Assembly (NCBI RefSeq): GCF_947242115.1
Contig: NC_074726.1
Location: forward strand, 18,486,325-18,550,324
Reading direction: 5' to 3'
Source of the DNA: Biomphalaria glabrata
Taxonomy: Eukaryota; Mollusca; Gastropoda; Planorbidae
Length of the DNA: 64,000 nucleotides
Part shown: in pieces, positions 23,309 through 33,990 of the stretch
Layout: every line of letters starts with the position of its first letter
Position numbering within the stretch: position 1 is the stretch's first letter
The notes under the pieces: generated by a model
Databases searched by the model: none
Told to the model about the DNA's origin: nothing
Seen by the model: only the letters and a program-made list of their open reading frames with translations
Position numbers and translations under genes: made by a program

Positions 23309-24388
23309 GTCATCATAGACGACATTCTAATAGCTGGTAGAGATGTTGAGCATCATGATCACATTTTGAAACAAGTCATGCAAAGAGCAACGGAGTACAA
23401 TCTAAAGCTGAACTATGACAAGTGCAAGATAAGGCAAAACAGAGTACCTTATATGGGCCATATCTTGTCAGAGAAAGGTTTGGAAGCAGATCCAGCAAAG
23501 ATAAAGGCAATTATTGAAATGCCAGCTTCTCAAGATAAAGATGGAATCAGAAGATTTCTAGGTTTAATTCAGTACCTAGCAAACTTTATTCCTAATCTAG
23601 GTCAAGCAGATGCTCTAATACTAAAGCTTCTAAAAGATGATGTAGATTTTCAATCGAATCATGAACAAAACAAGAGTTTTGAGGAATTGAAACATCTTTT
23701 TACAAACCCTACAGTTTTAGCATATTATGATGTCAACAAGAACGTAGAGATAGAATGTGATGCAAGTAAAGATGGACTACTCCACTGACTAATATTAATT
23801 TGTCTCCTGCACAATTACTCATGGGACGCCGACCCAGAAATTTGTTACCTTCGAGCAAGGAAATACTCACACCTAAGACACCAGATCTCAAGGTGCTGAA
23901 GAAACACTTTGACTCCAAGAAACAGTCTCAGAAACATTATTATGATAAGAGGAAAGGAGTTAAGAATCATAATCCACTACAAGACTGAAAGGCAGTCAGA
24001 ATGCAGCCTAATTCTAAGTGGAAACCAGGAACAGTAGTTTCGAAACATTCTAAGCCTAGATCATATAATGTCAAAAGTGGAAATAAGGTCTACAGAAGAA
24101 ACAGGAAACACATCAGAAAGTCTTCTGAGAAAGCAATTAGATTTGGCAATAATTATGACTTTCCAGATGACATCTCAGAACAATCAGAAATATCTAGATA
24201 GTCCAAGATTACAAACTACACTAGATGTAGAGCCGCCACTACACACTGCTTCTTCTAACACATCTAGACCACCAGAATTTTATGTAATAGTTAACAAACC
24301 CAAATGACTTGATTTGTGAATTGACTTTTTCATTGACTAGTTTGTTAGTTATTCTGATAAATAGATGTTCTGAATGAAAGAAGAGAGA

Positions 24389-24520
24389 TGTAACATATTG
24401 GTATTATATATAGCGCGTCAGTGCAACACCGCCGCTTGTGTTTACGTCATAAATGGAGTTCCTAATATGTCTTCCCTCTTAAACACTAGTTTGTTATTTG
24501 TGTAATACGAATATTCTACA
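24389..24520 (+). repeat. LTR, right copy
   Basis: It starts 'tgtaacatattggtattata' immediately after the purine tract and ends 'atattctaca'. It is collinear with 16215-16360. Confidence 0.85.
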
Positions 24521-24897
24521 AAGGTGTTAATGCTTGGAGAAAGAATTTCGGAAGCTGAAAATTAAAGCCGGGATCCGGCGCCGAAATCCTTGTCGACTTG
24601 AGTGAAAACCTGCCGAATGTTCAATTATATCTCCAGAAAGAAATTTTTACAACGCTTGAAAATTATGTAGGCATAAAGTTTACGCCAGTGGCTTTTGTGC
24701 TTCGAGTCACTTTATTTTGCATCGTATGGTCCATGTCAATTGTTTTAGGAATAAATCAATAAAGACGACATTACAGGTACAAATGGAGTCAATGATTAGG
24801 GTCACATTAATTCTAAAAAGACACGAATATAATACAGAAAGAAAGTTTTTAAAAAATTCTCTCGAAAAGAAAACAATACATTTTTTAATTTTTAAAA

Positions 24898-25138
24898 AGC
24901 AGCTTTAGCAATCCTTTATAGAGCAGCTTTAGCAATCCTTTATAGAGCAGCTTTAGCAATCCTTTATAGAGCAGCTTTAGCAATCCTTTATAGAGCAGCT
25001 TTAGCAATTCTTTATAGAGCAGCTTTAGCAATCCTTTATAGAGCAGCTTTAGCAATCCTTTATAGAGCAGCTTTAGCAATCCTTTATAGAGCAGCTTTAG
25101 CAATCCTTTATAGAGCAGCTTTAGCAATCCTTTATAGA
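24898..25138. repeat. 24-bp minisatellite, about 10 copies
   Basis: The unit is 'agcagctttagcaatccttt' plus 'atag'. Because 24 is a multiple of three, the minus strand stays open and gives a periodic LLKLLYKG frame (24885-25283). I read that frame as a by-product, since it has no other protein features. Confidence 0.9.
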
Positions 25139-25597
25139 ACGAATTATTTATCGGCAATGTCTCGCTTATAGGATCCACAAATAGTTTATTGGACGCACAC
25201 AAAAGGGTATTTGTATCAATTGATACCGGAAAATTAAAATTTGAGTGAAATAGAAAATAAAATCCTTGAAATGGTATAAGCATTCAAATACTGTCACAAA
25301 AAAATGAGATTCTACACCACATAAGTTTCATACTGAACAAATCACTATTATCATTGCTTCTGGTTCTTATACATCTCATGTAGAAACACATGAACATTTT
25401 CTGGGGTTAAGCCCAATTACAACTGGAGAAAGACTTTGTAACGTCGCGATAGAAAAAAAATCCAAAATTGGAAATAAAACATGAGGGATACGACAACGGT
25501 GTGAATATTAAAGGAAAAATGCAAAGTTCTATAAAAATGGATTTAAATCTTCGGGTGCTTTTGGTCAATTGTAATATATTTCTTTTTCTAGAAAAAC
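25139..25597. other. No gene seen
   Basis: AT-rich DNA between the minisatellite and the hairpin-headed repeat. No similarity recognised. Confidence 0.4.
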
Positions 25598-25755
25598 AAG
25601 ATTACAAAGAGAGTTTCTGTTATCACACAAACTCAGAGGCGGCCCCCGTTGGATCCATATCAGATCCGCCTATTCGCAAGAAATATTCAAGACGTGATTT
25701 AATTTTGATGGTCAAAAGTAAAAATGCTTCAAAGACTCATTTGCAGTTGTAAAAA
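25598..25755 (+). repeat. Hairpin-headed dispersed repeat, uninterrupted copy
   Basis: It is colinear with 1741-2065 but lacks the SINE. 'aattttgatggtcaaaagta' at 25701-25720 is the empty target site. Confidence 0.7.
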
Positions 25756-25759
25756 TGTT

Positions 25760-26074
25760 GTTTTTTTGTTTTACATGTTTCGGATGTTCCTTCTAAGTTA
25801 AAAATAATTAACTTCTTGCTGGACGACGGAGGATGGCAGCGAGCAGGGTATGAACCCTGCCTGGTCGTGCAGTTTGCGCGCTGGACTGTCGTTAGGATTT
25901 ATCGATGATCCCTGGTTCAAACCCTGCCCGCTCCCATCCCCCGTCGTCCTGCGGTAGGTTTGGATTAGGAAGTAAACTTCAACTCTGAAGGAACATCCAA
26001 AACATGTAAAACAAACAAATAACCCGGGACCGTCGAGATAATCAGTTCAGCACGCCAACCGCACAACCAGGCAT
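25760..26074 (-). mobile_element. Short SINE split by a second SINE
   Basis: The tail and body ('tttacatgtttcggatgttc' to 'gggtatgaaccc') lie at 25760-25857, and the tRNA-like head (ending ccgcacaaccaggca) at 26026-26074. Between them sits a plus-strand copy of the same family. The 5-bp 'aaccc' is present on both sides of the insertion. Confidence 0.75.
25858..26020 (+). mobile_element. Short tRNA-derived SINE, inserted copy
   Basis: It begins 'tgcctggtcgtgcag' (A-box-like), has a B box 'ggttcaaaccc', the 'cccgtcgtcctgcggtagg' body and an acaaacaaat tail. Target duplications 'aaccc' lie at 25853-25857 and 26021-26025. The full-length copy measures 163 bp. Confidence 0.8.
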
Positions 26075-26264
26075 TGCTCTTAACTTAATAACAAACTGGT
26101 TACACACTAATGCTTGTATTTCGATGTCTCAGCACAGTTATCAACAGAGCTATTGGCATTTTCATTTAAACGGAACTAGAATAAGGATGTAGATCTACAT
26201 AAACTAAACTTATGATTTAGCACTCTTAAGATCTATATATACTAGATATCGATTGTCTAATCAA

Positions 26265-26470
26265 TACGAGCAAGTTATCGAGGGTTCATAGACATTGGTG
26301 CACCGAGTTTTTTTTAGCCTTACATTGAAAGAATACATTCATATGATGTCAAAGGAAACAAATCCATTGCGTCACAATGGGCAAGTAACAAAAAAAGTTT
26401 TTATTAACACGAGAGATTTAACGAGGGTTCATAGTCTCTAGTGCATTGAGTTCTAATAGAATTCATTTAA
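26265..26470. repeat. ~145-bp tandem units left of foldback copy C
   Basis: It shares 'gttcatagacattggtgcac' and 'ttcatatgatgtcaaagg' with 2366-2897. It is followed by a 45-bp AT microsatellite at 26475-26519. Confidence 0.65.
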
Positions 26471-26472
26471 AG

Positions 26473-26505
<33 letters not shown>

Positions 26506-26520
26506 ATATATATATATTAG

Positions 26521-27645
26521 GTTTAAAGCCGCATTTTTTGTGCGTTTTGTCTGTCAGTCTATCTGTCCGTCATGTTAATATCGAAAATAAAAACAACTAA
26601 AAGCTATTGAAAATTTGATTAACCTTTAATTTTCCTTCCGAAACATCGCAATAGTTTTAAGTATGTATAATAGATTGTTCCGGATGTTTGTATATATAGT
26701 GAGAGAAAAAGAGAATTCTAGATAAATCTAAAATCTTTAATTACATTTTTGGAATGGTCTCATATGAAAATTAGATGTACCATAGCCTTGGGGAAAGATT
26801 TTTATACCATATTTTAGCTAGAAAATTAAATTTAATGTACGACAGAAGTTCGATTTTACATAAATAGAGTTAGAATGATTTTCCTAAAAATCCGGAACAA
26901 CCGATATTCGTAAATGGGAAGAAGATTTTTTTTTAAATTTTTCTATTAGAAGTGGGATTTAAAACAGTATTTGTGTTAGTAGATTTTTCAAATAAAAATC
27001 GGAACAATTTTGGCGACGATTTGTAAGAAAATTGAAGTAATGTAGGTTGATTTTTTTTCAAAATAAAATCCGGAACATTCTTTACAGATAAAAAAATAAA
27101 CTTCTGTTTATGTTTCAGCAAGAAAATTCAATATAAAGTAAGTCTAAAAATTTTTTTTTAAAATCGTTTCTAGCAAATTACTTTGTTATTTAAAATTCTG
27201 AACAACCTATTGTCGATATTTTTAAAGAAAAAAATCATTTGACATAAATTTGTTTTAAGTTGAAAATACGGAACAATTGGATATCGATTATTAAACAATA
27301 GTGACTTATTGTCCAAGAATATAAGTGTAATGTAAGTCAATGTTGCTATTATAAATAATCGTTTGACATATTTTTTTAATAAAATAATATCCGGAACCAC
27401 TTCAAAGTTCTTCATAGTTCATAGCACGGAAATGACATGTAATATAAGTTAGAAGAGCAAACAAACATTCGTTGGCATTAATTTGTTTTTTACAAAAACT
27501 CCCGGAACAATCTATTATAGATACTTAAAACTATTGCAATGTTTTGGAAGGAACATTAAAGATTTAAATCAGATTTTCAATTGCTTTTAGTGTTGTTGTT
27601 GTTTTATAAATAAACATGACCAATAGACAAAACGCACAAAAATAA
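26521..27645. mobile_element. Foldback-type non-autonomous element, copy C
   Basis: It has the same plan as copies A and B: left 'gttttgtctgtcagtctatc' and 'atagattgttccggatgt', right 'cggaacaatctattatagat' and 'caatagacaaaacgcac'. It is shorter in the middle and more diverged at the right end. No coding capacity. Confidence 0.65.
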
Positions 27646-27654
27646 TTAAAATAC

Positions 27655-27970
27655 TTATATTTAAAGATATTTTCAAACAACATAGATATATTGAAAGATA
27701 TTTTTTAAACAATCTAGATATATTTGATGATATTTTAAAAACAACATAGATATATTTAAAGATATTTTTAAACATGATAAAAACTTTTAAGATATTTTAT
27801 TGAAAAAATATTTTTAAAGAACATAGATATATTTAAAAATATTTTTAAAGAACATAGATATAATGAAAAAAATATTTTAAAGAACATAGATATATAGAAA
27901 CATATTTTTAAAGAACATAGATATATTTTAAAATAATTTTAAAGAACATAGATATATTTTAAAATATTTA
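27655..27970. repeat. ~31-bp AT-rich tandem repeat
   Basis: Irregular units of 'aaagaacatagatatattt' plus aaatattttt. Length varies between units. Confidence 0.65.
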
Positions 27971-28199
27971 CTAGGACGTATTAATTTAATGTTTTATTAT
28001 TCAAGACGAGTTTCAGATAGAAGGAGAATATATGAAGAATTATTTTTATCATAGTAAATTTTTTTAAATTTATTCAAATGTTGTTTTATTTTAAAATTAA
28101 GATTGGGAAAAAATTCTTTCTAAACGTTCATCATGACCTCTGACCTTTTTCAAATTCATAATTTTATTTACAAAGAAAAAAATTATTTTATTATCTAAT

Positions 28200-28352
28200 C
28201 TATACAGTCTTGAGCTTAGCGCTCTGAATGTCCCATTTCTGTTGTCTGTGCTTCTTGTGTTCCTTAGGAGATTGCTTCACAAAATTCCCTATAGATTTAA
28301 CTTGGTCTTCAGCTTGTAGTATCTGGTAAACGTCGTCCAACGATTTATAGTA
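28200..28352 (-). CDS. Unidentified C-terminal coding segment with poly(A) signal
   Basis: I do not recognise the protein. The minus strand has an open frame of 50 codons ending in TAG (28202-28200). It reads YYKSLDDVYQILQAEDQVKS and, after a gap of a few residues, KQSPKEHKKHRQQKW, then AKLKTV at the end. It is lysine-rich with no low-complexity bias, so it looks like real protein. An AATAAA lies about seven bases after the stop on the same strand, as expected for a last exon. Against a live gene: no AG splice acceptor stands at the open frame's upstream end, where stops begin, and no other exon was found. It may be the 3' end of a retrocopied mRNA or a decayed exon. Confidence 0.35.
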   Translation of the reverse strand, partial: YYKSLDDVYQILQAEDQVKSIGNFVKQSPKEHKKHRQQKWDIQSAKLKTV

Positions 28353-28379
28353 TTATTATAAAAAGATTTTAGGTAACTC

Positions 28380-28620
28380 CAGCTATGTTGAGATATTTTT
28401 ACAAAGCTAATACGAAATTACTCAGTCTGTCTGTCAGTCTGGTAAAAAGTTTGAACATGTTTTTTCTCCTCTTTCTCTTTCTCAGAACAAGTTTAAACTT
28501 TGCACAATTATTTATTGAACCTGACAAGACATGAATCAATCAAAAAATTTAACCAATTAGTTAATTCACTGTAGATGATTAATAGTTTAGTTTGACATCA
28601 AAGTAAGGGGAATAAATTAT
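28380..28620 (+). repeat. Dispersed 'acgttatttctc' family, copy 2
   Basis: It has the 'cagtctgtctgtcagtctgg' word, then 'aaccaattagttaattcact'. A second copy follows at 28640-28870, giving an imperfect tandem pair. Confidence 0.5.
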
Positions 28621-28639
28621 ACTTACGGAAAGATGTGGA

Positions 28640-28870
28640 TGTATGTATGGATTTAACCCCTTTATTAGATTTCAACATCTTTTCCCTCCCATTTCCCACT
28701 CTCGGATCAAGTTAAAATTTCGCATTATTATTTCATAGTCGATGACAATCGATTGTTAATTAATCCAAAAATTAACATATTATTTTATAATTTAATACTA
28801 TTTTTAAAATGTTGTATATAGTAAAAAAGGGAGCTAAACCCTGTAATTTTCAGATAAATAACTTTAATTA
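28640..28870 (+). repeat. Dispersed 'acgttatttctc' family, copy 3
   Basis: The words 'ttcccactctcggatcaagt' and 'ttaattaatccaaaaatta' align with 28475-28570 and 63305-63400. Confidence 0.5.
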
Positions 28871-29127
28871 TCGGTTCTTTCCCTTAGATAAGCTTTTTTT
28901 TTTCTATGACTTGTTAGATTGTTGTTTTGATGAACCAAATAACACATCACTTCAGATGAACAGCTTCTTGCAGACGTAGGAAACATTTCTGTCTTTATTG
29001 TAAGCTCTGTGTACATGATGGTTTGAAGTATAAGACACATTTTAATACTGTGATCACTTCTACTTGAACAGTACAATTGGGAAGAGAGTAAAGAACAACT
29101 CATTGGACTCAAGATTCTCTTCTATTC

Positions 29128-29133
29128 TTTATT
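29128..29133 (-). terminator. Poly(A) signal of gene A1
   Basis: AATAAA on the minus strand, only 10 bp after the stop codon of A1. Confidence 0.6.
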
Positions 29134-29143
29134 CTTCACAAAG

Positions 29144-31016
29144 TTATTTTTTGCCTGCAGCAGTTGTGGGTGTGGTGCTTGGTGTTGTTGTTGGTGTGGT
29201 GGTTGGTGTGGTGGTTGGTGTAGTGGTTGTTGTTGTGGTTGGTGTTGTGGTTGGTGTTGTGGTCGGTGTAGTACTAGTGGTTGTGGATGTAGTGGATGTG
29301 CTTGTGGAGGCAGTGCTAGCTGTGGCCAGGGACAGATTACAAGAAACTGTATTCTTGCATACACACTGAGTGTAGTAGCCAGTTGAACCTAGAGACAAAA
29401 GAAAATGTTGGATTGATTTGGAGCGTATGCTATTCACACAGTTCATTAGGTCTGGCTAGGGGATGCTTTGGAGTGATAACTTTATACTTAACATACAGTG
29501 TCAAAGAAATGATTCTATTGACTGAAAATTCACGTTGCAACTAAATAGACATACGTCCTATTATATTATACTTACATTACATACCAGCCACGCCCGTTGA
29601 TTCAGTTCTAGGATATATTTTTATTAATTTATGCTCCCCGCATTTAGACTAAATCTAGATCTTGATAACACTATCCAAGACCTGAAACTGAAATTCACCA
29701 ACCATCGTGAAACTACTCTGGCTATTTATTTTTATATTTATCAAATATGAACGCATTGAACCAAGATGTATCCCAGTTAACCTTAAATGGAAGAGAGACT
29801 GGTGTCAAGAGAGGGGGTGTGTAAGATGTGAGAATGTGTGTGTTTGTTTATTTTATTAGTTGAGTTGTGAATTGTTTTTAGCACGGGGTTAGGGTTAGGG
29901 CTGAATACTTGGGGTATTTTGTGTCATGATACCCTTATATAATTTATTAATGCATCTAATCTAGGCGCCCTGGAGTATTTAATTTGGGCTCATTTAATAC
30001 TTGTAGAACTGATGATTATGTATTTCATATTATAAGTGTAACCCATTGTTTCTGTAAATAAATACTAATTCTATACTCCTTTGTTGAGTGTACTTTGTAA
30101 TACTTATACACTTGTAAACGTCTTCAGTGAGGGCATTAAATTACGCCCCTCAAAGAATCATACACTTAGTACATGGAACCATTTGTCTGTAGTAAGAACT
30201 ACTCTAAGTTCTTTACAACTGGCTGCATTGAGAGATATTCTCTTTGAGAAACAATCTGTTCAATAGTCCCCCATCAATGAAATGATCATTTAATCAGTGG
30301 CGTCACCAAAGTCGGTCTCACCCGGTGTGGTTTACACTTTATAGAAACAGTGTTTCTCAAATTTGTGAACGAATTGGCGGGTGAACGAATTATCGGGTGA
30401 ACAAAATGTGATTGATTTGTCTGTGAACGATTTGTCATGTTCCCATTGTGTTCCTATTGTAATATGTAGTTATTTTCTCTCTTTCTACTTTGTCCAAAGA
30501 TTTGATTCAAATCATGCTGAAAACGTTCCTTCTCAATGTTTACTTTGAGTTGAAACAAACTTTATACATAGAAAATATTACTTAATATCAAGTTGTTAAA
30601 ACATCACTTACCATCAAGTTTTTAAAACATTAATCACCATCAATTAGTTAAAACATTTCTTACCATCAATTAGTTAAAACATTTCTTAACATCAATTAGT
30701 TAAAACATTTCTTAACATCAATTTGTTAAAACATTTCTTAACATCAATTAGTTAAAACATTTCTTAACATCAATTTGTTAAAACATTTCTTACCATCAAG
30801 TCGTTTGAAGCTGAAGAGAGCTTGGCAGCAAAAACCTTGAGTGACAGTGAACTGACAACATCCAGGAGCTGCGTTATAGTACTGTGAGAAATCCAAGCGC
30901 AATGTGCAGTAGGTAGGTGATGTATTCTGGTTGTAGGTACTCGAGTAGGCAACTTGATACGCTCCATGGACAGTACAGATGAGCGAAACCAAAACAACTT
31001 TAAGTAGACCTGACAT
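29144..31016 (-). CDS. Gene A1: secreted eight-cysteine protein with Thr/Pro mucin-like tail
   Basis: Two coding exons on the minus strand: 31016-30794 (74 codons plus one base) and 29388-29144, joined at phase 1 by G|GTAAGA...CTCTAG|GT. The 155-residue product has a signal peptide (MSGLLKVVLVSLICTVHG). It then has one cysteine module: C-x15-CC-x8-CC-x18-C-x-C-x5-C, with the intron falling in the x18 spacer, just before STGYYTQCVC. The last ~60 residues are almost only T, P and S, a likely O-glycosylated tail, and end GKK. It is a paralog of A2 and B, with the same intron position and phase. A possible 5'UTR acceptor (ttttcag) sits at about 31050. I do not know the function. A secreted mucus, egg-mass or immune role is possible but is inference only. 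Confidence 0.75.
30573..30793 (-). repeat. 26-bp minisatellite that copies the A1 splice donor
   Basis: About nine units of 26 bp run from the exon-1 donor into intron 1. On the minus strand the unit is ttgatggtaagaaatgtttt plus aac and a short spacer, which is the exon end plus donor. Outer units near 30607 and 30660 keep GTAAG; most middle units read TTAAG and so lose the GT. Confidence 0.8.
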
Positions 31017-31089
31017 CTTTTGACTGAAGATCAGATCTCTAGAGCCAAACTGAAAATAGAGGAAGTGTGTAGATCAGTAGAGACAATCT

Positions 31090-31250
31090 GAAATAGCTCG
31101 CTCACCAACCGTTAGGGTTACCAGATGTCCGACAAATGGACAACATGTCCTCCTTTTGGGGGTTGTGTCTTCCGTGCGGGTTAGGGTTAGGGTTAGCCCA
31201 AAATTTGAAAATGTCCGGCTTTTACTCTCTTGTTTCCTTCCATTGTAAAT
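31090..31250. repeat. Small repeat with telomere-like core
   Basis: 'gttaccagatgtccgacaaa', 'acaacatgtcctccttttgg' and later 'aaaatgtccggctttt' look like the arms of a small MITE. Between them is gttagggttagggttag (about 31180-31197), nearly three TTAGGG units. Confidence 0.45.
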
Positions 31251-31559
31251 TATCCATTGATAGAATTCAATCCTTTGGTTAAACAAGCAGCAAACTCACA
31301 CATAGCAGAAAGATGACAGTTTGTTTTGTTGTTGACAATTTTCTTTATGAGCAGTTGTTTGTATATTCAAAGCTATTCAATAGAAACATAATACACAGAT
31401 CTCTTCAAGATCTGAGACTTTTTCTTTGAAATTCTCGGGCATGTAACTAACTTTGAAAAGTCCACGCTCAATCCATTCCCCTACTTTAAAACAATACAGG
31501 CCAAAGACATTTTAGTTTAAAACTTTACAAAAGACGTGGGCGATGAACATTTCTATAAA

Positions 31560-31770
31560 TGGCGACGCCCAAAGGGAGACGATCTGTGGTGGTGGCTAAA
31601 AAGGCAGGAACAAACACTAATAGCAGGACGGGACACTGCCCCATAGGTGCATGCTTTGCCCTTTTCCGGCCAAACTTTGATGCCCGTTACCGACACTGCG
31701 TGAGTCAGATGAGTGGTTGGTGCTTGTCTTGCAAGAAGGTCCCACAGTCCACGCAGGTGAAGTATCTTAC
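31560..31770 (+). pseudogene. LINE ORF2 C-terminal relic
   Basis: One frame reads DDLWWWLKRQEQTLIAG and the next HCPIGACFALFRPNFDARYR with a HC, matching DDPWWRLRRSEQTIIAQ and HCPIGAYFARFRTNFDSRCR of the LINE at 9943-10696. A frameshift separates the halves. The frame from 31559 starting MATPKGRR is therefore not a host gene. Confidence 0.75.
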
Positions 31771-31881
31771 AGATTTGTTTTTAAAGATATGTTTGTATCA
31801 TTCAAGTTTCTTTAAATTACTTTAGAATTTAAGATTCTGAAATCAGAAAACTAAGACAAAAAATATTTCCTAGTATTTCAG

Positions 31882-32313
31882 GTTGTAAAAGTACATTAAG
31901 CAAGATGCATTATGAGTGCCAGGCTGAGTCCATTCACGTAGTTTACAACAAGAAATGCCAAAGGTTTGTATTTTTGTAAAGTTTAAAACTTAACAAACAA
32001 ACGAGTGCAGTAAAACATAGATTAAACGATCAACTCTACATAGTCAAGGACGCTGAATTGAACTGCACTGTAGCCAACTCAATAAAAAAAAAAAGAATTG
32101 AGCAATAATTTTAAGACTCATTGGCTAATGATCTTCGTTTCAGATCTACTTTATTACCACTAGTTAGAGGCCCAGTTGTATTTAAATAAGTTGTAGTACA
32201 AATTCTAATACTTCCTTTCTATTTCAAACAGAAGTGTTTATAAAATCTGATTCTGCAGGGCTAAAAAGTGCACAAAAATATCATGTAACTTAGGAAAAAA
32301 AAACATAACTTAA
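31882..32313 (+). CDS. Candidate exon pair of a small Cys-containing protein
   Basis: Exon 31882-31963 has an acceptor tatttcag and donor AAAG|GTTTGT and reads CKSTLSKMHYECQAESIHVV then YNKKCQ. A second exon from 32259 (acceptor ttctgcag) continues in matching phase (AG|G) as RAKKCTKISCNLGKKNIT with a stop at 32311-32313. The spacing of six cysteines is protein-like, but no start exon was found: the upstream open frame is LINE. It lies between A1 and A2 on the opposite strand and does not match their module. Confidence 0.25.
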
Positions 32314-33428
32314 AACACTTCCTTTCTGTACGCCGCATACATCATAAAGCTAGCTATTAAAAGGTTTTCCCCCTTTAATGAAAATATGTAAAACATTTGA
32401 AAAGTTATTTTATTCAAGCATTTATACCTTATAACTACATAAGATTAAAAAAATACCCTAGCAAAGAACAGGGACAAAAAGTGATCTCCCCTTGTTTTAT
32501 ATCAATTCTCTCAACTTCTCCTGGGCTACATCTGACGTCAGACAAAGGAAGATTTGTTTACTTTGAAATCCTCGTCATTATTGTACAGAGTTTACCCTCC
32601 GTGACCACAAGTCCCAGTGGTTGTCCACAGCTGATATCCTCGAATGTGTTTGTACTTGGAGCAGAATGAATGGATTTGTCAGCTGACTATTCTTCAACTG
32701 ACGTTTACAACACACGCAAGATAGTCAGATTGCATTACTTTCGTTGTTGGTTTATAGACAGTTACATATGTAAATCTCTTTGGTACGTGATTGGTGCTAA
32801 AGTCAACAGTTTCAAATCATTTTTATATCTCCAGAAAATTCTGTTCAATGCATCGTTGGTTAAGAGCTTAGAGACATAACTCATGCATTTGTATATGTCT
32901 GTAAATGTTGGATTTAGCTCGCCGAGTAATTATGGGCTAAATGATTCTATAGCGTAGTAATGGGCCATTTTTGTCATTTTTAAAAATATGATGCAATCTA
33001 AAATAATCTAATTTTAAGATAGGTTTTAAAAGTCTAGAATTTCTTAGTGAAAAATTCAATGCTAACAATTCAAGTTGTCAAATATGATATAGTGACCAGA
33101 ACGTTTGAATCTTTAGTAATAGAAATGCAAAATATACGTTTTTCGGATATTTGTGTAGTACAGAGTCATGTCCCCTTTCTTTCTTTCTGTCTCTCTCTCT
33201 CTCTCCCAGTTCAAAGTCGATGTCACGGAAACCGCCAATTCCTTTAGAGATTTATTTTTGTTTACTTGCTTTTTGTTATTTTACACTCCAGAAAGTACTA
33301 CTACTATACTCCATTACAATTGTATATCTACTTTAATAGTTCAAACTGCCAAGTTGAAAGTCTCCCTGACCCAATGTTCATGTAGGTCCTATTTCTCTAA
33401 TAGTTTGATTAACTTTTATTTACTATTG
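32314..33428. other. No gene seen
   Basis: AT-rich unassigned DNA with a short (CT)n at about 33185-33207. Confidence 0.4.
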
Positions 33429-33990
33429 TTACGAATCTCACTATCCAGGCTCTCTGTAAACTGCACCACACGACACCACAAGTTAAAGAGCTTGACAACT
33501 CCGAGCTTCAAATAACGTAATAGTTTAATGTCAATAAATAACAACCAATACTGTACAATTGGCAGCACGTAACACAAGACTGTACAAATATCTCTCCGTT
33601 AATAGCCGTACCGCCGTATCAACTCTTGCACTGGCCTCTCCGTCTCGTCCCGGACTTGTACTGAGCCCTCGTAACGAACTGTAGATCGGGAAGTTGTAAC
33701 TGACTGGTCTCTGATACCTTCGCTCTTTAGATAGGGTCCCTGCTGGTTTTCTAGAACCGGGCAGAACGTCGCTCGACCATTCTGGGTGGTCAGATGACTA
33801 CATCCCTCGTGACACTCCTGAGCTCTGTTCACGACGCCGATCCTTCCCAAACCGTCATGTTGACACTCGTCTCGGCTGACCGTTGTAACTCGTCAAAGTT
33901 GACCGCGCGTCTAGCGCTGGCGTATGGCGATTTTCGTCGGAAATATCCGGAAATTATTAATTATTAATCTTTTGAAAACTCATACCAATC
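33429..33990. other. GC-richer block, possible LTR remnant
   Basis: It starts 'tgttacgaatctcactatcc' and is markedly richer in GC than its surroundings up to about 33950. The TGTTACG start resembles an LTR start, but no matching right end or target duplication was found. Treat as unclassified. Confidence 0.25.

Larger units (their letters stand above)
16215..24520 (+). mobile_element. Broken Ty3/Gypsy-type LTR retrotransposon with two nested hATs
   Basis: Short LTRs (16215-16360 and 24389-24520), both TGT...ACA, flank the element. A purine tract 'gaaagaagagaga' lies directly before the 3' LTR. Parts on the plus strand: Gag C-terminal part with two CCHC knuckles, aspartic protease (DTGA) and the start of reverse transcriptase within 19443-20873; RT end and RNase H start within 23309-23785; integrase tail (PAQLLMGRRPR) within 23790-24307. 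Two hAT-type elements (16471-19211 and 20874-23308) sit inside it. It is broken in several places and cannot encode a complete polyprotein. The LTRs differ at about 5 of ~115 alignable positions plus a small indel block, so it is moderately old. Joining the left LTR to this element is an inference, because a transposon lies between it and gag. Confidence 0.75.

Noticed and set aside
24885-25283. 132-codon minus-strand frame with LLKLLYKG repeats
   Set aside because: It is a 24-bp minisatellite whose length keeps the frame open. No signal peptide, splice signals or non-repeat protein sequence of note.
30296-30340. MITE end 'cagtggcgtcacc'
   Set aside because: A single hAT-like end word without its partner; too weak for an element call.
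31559-31825. 88-codon plus-strand frame starting MATPKGRR
   Set aside because: It is a frame over the LINE ORF2 C-terminus: HCPIGACFALFRPNFDARYR matches the LINE at 10.2 kb.
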